This document shows positions 59,668 through 64,000 of a DNA stretch of 64,000 nucleotides, one piece after another. This stretch comes from Bradyrhizobium cenepequi. GTDB taxonomy: Bacteria > Pseudomonadota > Alphaproteobacteria > Rhizobiales > Xanthobacteraceae. The notes beneath the pieces were generated by a model that ran no database searches, was not told the DNA's origin, and was given only the letters and a program-made list of their open reading frames with translations. Location of the stretch: contig NZ_JAGKJI010000023.1 of the NCBI RefSeq assembly GCF_020329485.1, positions 1 to 64,000 on the forward strand, in the 5' to 3' direction. A program made the translations under genes and the position numbers. The stretch's first letter is position 1. Every line of letters begins with the position of its first letter.

Positions 59668-60687
59668 TCAGGGGCGCAGGATCACGCGGTCGCGCGACGA
59701 GCCCGCGACGGCGAGCAACGCTGATTTCGCCTGCTCCAGCGGATAGATCGCGCTTGCTTTGATCGGAAAGGGCTTCAGGTGCCCGCTGGCGAAACCGGGG
59801 CCGAGCTCCCGCAGCACCGCGCCGGTCGCGATCGACGACAGGCCCAGCGTATCGATGCCGACATAGGTGTGCTGGCCGCGATAGAATTCCAGGATGTTGA
59901 ACTGCACGATGCGCTCGACCGTTGCGATCAGGATCTGCCGTCCACCCAGCGCCAGCGATTTATGCGCGGCCTGGAAATAGGGATCACCGACCGTGTTGAA
60001 GACGATGTCGGCGCCCTTGCCGCCGGTGAGCTCGCGTACGCGCGCCGCCACATCGATGGCCGACGCATCGATCATCTCAACCTTCGCGTTGCTGTGTCCT
60101 TCATAGGGCTCGCTCTTGCGCGCCGCGCCGATGACACGCGCGCCTTGCCAGGTCGCGATCTGCGCCGCTGCCTGCCCGACCTTGCCGTTGACGCCCATCA
60201 CCAGCACAGTCTCGCCTGGCTTTGGCAGGCCGGCGCGACGAAAGCCCTCGATCGCAGTGACGAAGGGCACGCCAATGCCGGCAGCTTCCTCCCACGAAAT
60301 CCCCTTAGGTTTTTCCACTACCGCCTCGGCTTCGACCGCGAGATGGGTCGCATGCGTGCCGTCACGGCGAATGCCGAGATCGCCGGACGAGCCGAACACC
60401 TCGCGCCCGATCCACCCCGCAGGTCCGTCAACCACGACACCAGCATAGTCCCGGCCCGGCGTCCGTGGAAACACGGCGTAAGGCATCAACCCGGTCGCGG
60501 CCTTCACGTCGGAGGGATTGACCGCGGCAGCCTTGATCTCGATCAGCACCTCGTTCGTCGCACGCGACAGCGCGTGCATCTCCACGGTCGGCGCAAGTGC
60601 AGCGGGATTGTCAGCCTTGGCCAACAGGCGAACGCAGCGGGCCTCGATCGAAATCGATCGACTATCTGACTCAGGCGCGACGGGCAT
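59668..60687 (-). CDS. MDR-superfamily NADPH:quinone-oxidoreductase-like protein
   Basis: 339 residues. GroES-like N-domain with AVNPSDVKAATGLMPYAVFPRTPGRDYAG and a Rossmann C-domain VLVMGVNGKVGQAAAQIA. Zinc-binding cysteines are absent, so this is the zinc-free quinone reductase/crotonyl-CoA reductase-like group, using NADPH. Last gene of the minus-strand paa unit by position (35 nt after paaK) and may be co-transcribed. Substrate unknown. Confidence 0.85.
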   Translation of the reverse strand: MPVAPESDSRSISIEARCVRLLAKADNPAALAPTVEMHALSRATNEVLIEIKAAAVNPSDVKAATGLMPYAVFPRTPGRDYAGVVVDGPAGWIGREVFGSSGDLGIRRDGTHATHLAVEAEAVVEKPKGISWEEAAGIGVPFVTAIEGFRRAGLPKPGETVLVMGVNGKVGQAAAQIATWQGARVIGAARKSEPYEGHSNAKVEMIDASAIDVAARVRELTGGKGADIVFNTVGDPYFQAAHKSLALGGRQILIATVERIVQFNILEFYRGQHTYVGIDTLGLSSIATGAVLRELGPGFASGHLKPFPIKASAIYPLEQAKSALLAVAGSSRDRVILRP

Positions 60688-60722
60688 CAGGATTGTCCTG
60701 CTCTCTCGATGAGACGCAGGAA

Positions 60723-62054
60723 TTACCCCCTCGGCCGCTTGTCGTAAACCCGTTTGGCTTTGCCGAGCGAGCGCTCGAGGGTTTCGGGGGCTACGGCTTG
60801 GACGCGCGCGGTGATGCCGATCGTGTTCTTGATGAAGATCGAGACCTTCTCGGCATGCGTGACAAGCCCGCTGCCGTCCCAGCTTTCGGGGCGGGCTTCG
60901 GCGAGCACCGTCATCTCGTCCATGCGGCCTTCGCGCGAGAGTTCGATGATGAAATGGCCGCCGCACCAGTTGGTGGCGAGCAGCACCTCCTCGATCTGGG
61001 TGGGAAACACGTTGACGCCGCGCAGGATGATCATGTCGTCGGAGCGGCCGGTGACCTTCTCCATCCGCCGCATGCCCGGCCGCGCGGTGCCTGGCAGCAA
61101 GCGTGTCAGGTCGCGGGTGCGATAGCGGATCACGGGAAAGGCTTCCTTGGTCAGCGAAGTGAAGACAAGTTCGCCCTTCTTGCCGTCGGGCAGCACTTGC
61201 CCGGTCTCGGGATCGATCACTTCGGGATAGAAATGATCCTCCCAGATGTGCAGCCCGTCCTTGCTCTCCACACATTCCTGCGCGACGCCGGGGCCGATCA
61301 CCTCGGAGAGACCGTAGATGTCGGTCGCGTCCATGTCGAAGGCATGCTCAATCTCGGCACGCATCGCGTTGGTCCAGGGCTCGGCGCCGAAGATGCCGAA
61401 TCTCAGCGACGATTGTCGCGGGTCTAGTCGCTGCCGCCTGAACTCGTCCAGGATCGCGAGCATATAGCTCGGCGTCACCGTGATGATGTCGGGCCTGAAG
61501 TCGTTGATGAGTTGCACCTGCCGCTCGGTCATGCCGCCGGAGACCGGTACCACGGTGCAGCCGAGCCGCTCGGCGCCGTAGTGCACGCCGAGTCCGCCGG
61601 TGAAGAGGCCATAACCGTAGGCATTGTGGATGATCATGCCGCGGCGGCCGCCGGCGGCGCGGATCGACCGCGCCATCACCTCCGACCAGAGGTCGATATC
61701 AGCCTGGGTATAACCGACCACGATCGGCTTGCCGGTCGTGCCAGACGAAGCATGGACGCGTACCAGCTTCTCACGGGGCACCGCGAACATGTTGAAGGGA
61801 TAGTTGTCGCGCAGGTCCGTCTTAGCCGTAAATGGAAATTTCGCGAGGTCGGAAAGCTCCCTGAAGTCGGACGGATGCACGCCGGCTTCATCGAAGGCGC
61901 GCTTATAGTGCGCGATGTTGTCGTAGGCGTGCTTCAGCGACCAGGCCAGCCGCTTGGCCTGCAGCGTCATGATCGCGTCGCGCGAGACACCTTCGACCTC
62001 GTCCATCTCAGCGCTGTAACCACTTCCCGTCGACTTGAGCTTTGGCATGGCCAT
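60723..62054 (-). CDS. paaK: phenylacetate-CoA ligase
   Basis: 443 residues. AMP/ATP loop VRVHASSGTTGKPIVVGYT; YGYGLFTGGLGVHYGAERLG; FGAEPWTNAMRAEIE; YGLSEVIGPGVA; TGRSDDMIILRGVNVFPTQIEE; and a C-terminal KRVYDKRPRG. These follow PaaK closely. It makes phenylacetyl-CoA from phenylacetate, CoA and ATP, the first committed step. GAGGG stands 9 nt before ATG 62054; 19 nt after paaI. Confidence 0.95.
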   Translation of the reverse strand: MAMPKLKSTGSGYSAEMDEVEGVSRDAIMTLQAKRLAWSLKHAYDNIAHYKRAFDEAGVHPSDFRELSDLAKFPFTAKTDLRDNYPFNMFAVPREKLVRVHASSGTTGKPIVVGYTQADIDLWSEVMARSIRAAGGRRGMIIHNAYGYGLFTGGLGVHYGAERLGCTVVPVSGGMTERQVQLINDFRPDIITVTPSYMLAILDEFRRQRLDPRQSSLRFGIFGAEPWTNAMRAEIEHAFDMDATDIYGLSEVIGPGVAQECVESKDGLHIWEDHFYPEVIDPETGQVLPDGKKGELVFTSLTKEAFPVIRYRTRDLTRLLPGTARPGMRRMEKVTGRSDDMIILRGVNVFPTQIEEVLLATNWCGGHFIIELSREGRMDEMTVLAEARPESWDGSGLVTHAEKVSIFIKNTIGITARVQAVAPETLERSLGKAKRVYDKRPRG

Positions 62055-62073
62055 GGCGCGTTTCCCTCGATGT

Positions 62074-62538
62074 CTATTTTTGTTTGGTCTCGTTATCCGC
62101 TGTCGGCAGCCAGGTGCCGCCGATCACGCGTGAATGTCCGCGGAACTCGGCGATCACTTCATCTCCTGCGGTGACGCGGACGTCATAGATTCCGGACCGC
62201 CCGCTGCGCGAGATCTCGCGCGCGGTGGCGATCAGGCGGTCGCCGAGCCTGCCCGGCCGGATGAAGGTGATGCTGCCTTGCGCGGCGACAACACGTTCAT
62301 TGTGGCTGTTGCAGGCAAAGGCGAACGCGGAATCGGCCAGCGTGAAGATGAAGCCGCCATGGGCGATGCGCTGGCCGTTGACCATGTGCGGCGCAATCGT
62401 CATCGCGAGCGTCGCCTGCCCCGGCTTGATCTCGACGATCTCCATGCCGAGGCCCTTGCTGGCGTCGTCCTCCTTCCACATCGCCTCGGCGCAGGCGCGG
62501 GCGAGGTCTTCAGGCGAAAGCGCAGCCTTGACGTTCAC
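62074..62538 (-). CDS. paaI: phenylacetic-acid-pathway thioesterase PaaI
   Basis: 154 residues, hotdog fold: VNGQRIAHGGFIFTLADSAFAFACNSH with His60 and catalytic Asp69, then ITFIRPGRLGDRLIATA and GIYDVRV, as in E. coli PaaI. It hydrolyses hydroxyphenylacetyl-CoA to relieve trapping of CoA. GTG 62538 with GGGAG 6 nt upstream; TTG 62544 and a longer ORF to 62583 are less likely. Confidence 0.93.
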   Translation of the reverse strand: MNVKAALSPEDLARACAEAMWKEDDASKGLGMEIVEIKPGQATLAMTIAPHMVNGQRIAHGGFIFTLADSAFAFACNSHNERVVAAQGSITFIRPGRLGDRLIATAREISRSGRSGIYDVRVTAGDEVIAEFRGHSRVIGGTWLPTADNETKQK

Positions 62539-62628
62539 GTTCAACTCCCTGTCGCCGAGCCCGTTGCATGGGCCTCTTGGCATTATTTGTGAGACGCGCT
62601 GTCCTGCGTGTCAACGCGACTTAAAGCT

Positions 62629-63708
62629 CTATACGTGGTCGTAATCGACCACGACCTTGTCCGAGCACGGCCGCGCCTGGCAGGTCAGGATGAAGCCTGC
62701 CTGCAATTCCCACGGCTCCAGCGAATAGTTCAGCTCCATCTCGGCCCTGCCTTCGACGAGCTTGGCACGGCAGGTCGAGCACATGCCGCCCTTGCAGGCG
62801 AAGGGAAGGTCGATACCGGCGCGCAGCGCCGCGTCGAGGATGGCTTCACCCTCCGCAACCGGCACCTCGCGCCGCTTGCCGTCGATGATCAGCGAGGCCA
62901 GCGCCTTCGGCGGTGCGCCTGGTTCCACGATCTTCTTCGGCCGCGGCTTGCCGCCGAACTCGGAGACGAAGCGTTCGACGTGGATTTTATCCTCGGCGAG
63001 GCCGAGTTCACGGCAGGTCACCTCGATGTCCTCGCTCATCCCGATAGGGCCACAGATGAAGACGTGATCGACGCTTGCCGCCGGCACCAGCGAGCGCAAC
63101 AGCACCCTCACCTTCTCGCCGTCGAGCCGGCCATGCAGGATCGGAATGTCCTGCTCCTCGCCCGAGATGACGTGGAACAGCGACAACCGCTGCATGAAGC
63201 GGTCCTTCAATTCCTCCAGCTCTTCGAGGAACAGCATGCCTGAGGTCGAGCGATTACCGTAGAACAAGAAGAAGCGGCTCTGCGGTTCGCGCGCCAGCAC
63301 GCCCTTGATGATCGACAGGATCGGCGTGATGCCACTGCCCGCGGCAAAGCCGACGTAAGTCCGCGCCTCCTCCGGCGCCGGCGCGACGCCGAAGCGGCCG
63401 GTGGGCGTCATCACGTCGAGCTCGTCGCCAGCTTTCAAGTCTTCCGCGGCCCAGTTCGAGAACGCGCCGCCATCGACCTTCTTCACGACAATGCGCAGCT
63501 CGCCGTCGTCGGGACCCGAGCAGATCGAATAGGATCGGCGCACTTCCTCGCCGTCCAGCGTAGTGCGCAGGGTCAGGTATTGGCCTGGCACAAAGCCATA
63601 ATCGCTTGCGAGCTCCTTCGGGATCGCAAAGGTCATCGATACCGCATCCGCGGTTTCACGGCGCAGGTCGTGGACGGCAAGGCGATGAAAACGGGGTGCG
63701 AGCGACAT
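62629..63708 (-). CDS. paaE: phenylacetyl-CoA epoxidase reductase PaaE
   Basis: 359 residues. FNR-type FAD domain (about 5-105: RRSYSICSGP), NAD domain (about 110-235: GFAAGSGITPILSIIKG; FICGPIGM) and C-terminal plant-type 2Fe-2S domain with cysteines in FACKGGMCSTC and ILTC. It passes electrons from NADPH to the PaaABC(D) monooxygenase. ATG 63708 follows the paaD stop by 2 nt. Confidence 0.95.
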   Translation of the reverse strand: MSLAPRFHRLAVHDLRRETADAVSMTFAIPKELASDYGFVPGQYLTLRTTLDGEEVRRSYSICSGPDDGELRIVVKKVDGGAFSNWAAEDLKAGDELDVMTPTGRFGVAPAPEEARTYVGFAAGSGITPILSIIKGVLAREPQSRFFLFYGNRSTSGMLFLEELEELKDRFMQRLSLFHVISGEEQDIPILHGRLDGEKVRVLLRSLVPAASVDHVFICGPIGMSEDIEVTCRELGLAEDKIHVERFVSEFGGKPRPKKIVEPGAPPKALASLIIDGKRREVPVAEGEAILDAALRAGIDLPFACKGGMCSTCRAKLVEGRAEMELNYSLEPWELQAGFILTCQARPCSDKVVVDYDHV

Positions 63709-63710
63709 GG

Positions 63711-64000
63711 TCAATGACACTTGAAGTAATCGAACGGCTCGCGACAGCTCCTGCAACGCCACAGCGCCTTGCAGGAGGTCGAGCCAAATTCGGACAGAAG
63801 TTCGGTGTCTTCAGACCCGCATCGCGGGCACGCAACCTGCTGCTGGCCGAACAGCGCACGGCGCGAGCTGCCGGGCAGCGGCGGCGCGATGCCATATTCT
63901 TTCAGCTTGCGACGGCCGTCCTCGCTCATCCAGTCGGTGGTCCAGGCCGGCGCCAGCAGGGTGCGGATTTTCGGGCCGCGAATGCCCTCGCGCTCCAGCG
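63711..64000 (-). CDS. paaD: phenylacetyl-CoA epoxidase subunit PaaD, 5' end outside window
   Basis: Open frame to the window edge. Residues visible: ...LEREGIRGPKIRTLLAPAW then TTDWMSEDGRRKLKEYGIAPP, then a zinc/Fe-S-type C-x2-C region (CPRCGS), a lone cysteine in TSCKALWRC and CRSCREPF, ending FDYFKCH. This matches the C-terminal part of PaaD (PaaJ), involved in Fe-S assembly for the epoxidase. The start and probably paaABC lie beyond position 64000. Only about 96 codons are in the window. Confidence 0.9.
   Translation of the reverse strand, partial: LEREGIRGPKIRTLLAPAWTTDWMSEDGRRKLKEYGIAPPLPGSSRRALFGQQQVACPRCGSEDTELLSEFGSTSCKALWRCRSCREPFDYFKCH

Noticed and set aside
1..64000. CRISPR array or tRNA/rRNA genes
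   Set aside because: The many repeats are scattered single palindromic elements, not regularly spaced; no cloverleaf or rRNA-like sequence was noticed.

Overview
The window looks like chromosomal DNA of a Bradyrhizobium-type alphaproteobacterium (Nitrobacteraceae). The basis is high G+C, dense operons with 1-17 nt overlaps, ATG/GTG/TTG starts, and many intergenic inverted repeats of kinds I associate with Bradyrhizobium and Rhodopseudomonas. I count 53 apparently intact or edge-cut protein genes and one frameshifted gene. I saw no rRNA, tRNA, CRISPR array, transposase, integrase or phage gene. Every assignment comes from reading motifs; no database search was run.

Layout. 0-3.6 kb: extradiol dioxygenase, fumarylacetoacetase-fold hydrolase and ThDP enzyme, a small aromatic/oxo-acid operon. 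3.7-6.5 kb: AlkB, then a coupled amidase/DUF2848 pair. 6.7-10.5 kb: DUF35 protein, Cys-less thiolase-like protein, SDR, exported SMP-30 lactonase. 10.6-13.4 kb: PEP carboxylase. 13.5-25.1 kb: an acyl-CoA catabolic region with acyl-CoA ligase, dienoyl-CoA isomerase-like and dienoyl-CoA reductase-like enzymes, a conventional acyl-CoA dehydrogenase and hydratase, and a divergent block (PaaG-like isomerase, APH-type kinase, DUF6285 protein / SDR, ACAD10/11-type dehydrogenase). That block resembles the levulinate (Lva) and ACAD10/11 routes, in which 4-hydroxyacyl-CoA is phosphorylated and then loses phosphate.

25.2-31.6 kb: flavin reductase, YghU glutathione transferase, a Baeyer-Villiger monooxygenase broken by a frameshift, nitronate-monooxygenase-type flavoprotein, and a thiolase-like TLP1 protein. 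31.8-38.3 kb: RND efflux pair and a methyl-accepting chemotaxis protein. 38.4-42.2 kb: all four enzymes of the L-threonate route (LtnD, OtnI, OtnK on minus, OtnC divergent). 42.3-47.0 kb: complete branched-chain-amino-acid-type ABC importer. 47.2-55.9 kb: DUF1445 protein and divergent LysR regulator, M20 amidohydrolase, D-2-hydroxyacid dehydrogenase, tartrate/D-malate-type dehydrogenase, SDR, alpha/beta hydrolase, amidase. 56.2-59.7 kb: MHS-type permease, cytoplasmic sulfite-oxidase-fold protein, hydrolase-OsmC fusion. 59.7-64.0 kb: minus-strand phenylacetate cluster (paaD cut by the window edge, paaE, paaI, paaK, then an MDR oxidoreductase).

About 25 intergenic inverted repeats in at least eight sequence families lie between the genes. 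Three of them carry the stop codon of the adjacent gene. Overall the window describes a soil heterotroph using aromatic acids, branched or oxidised fatty acids, sugar acids and amides through CoA thioesters. The most interesting item is the 4-hydroxyacyl-CoA kinase/dehydrogenase module at 20.5-25.1 kb.
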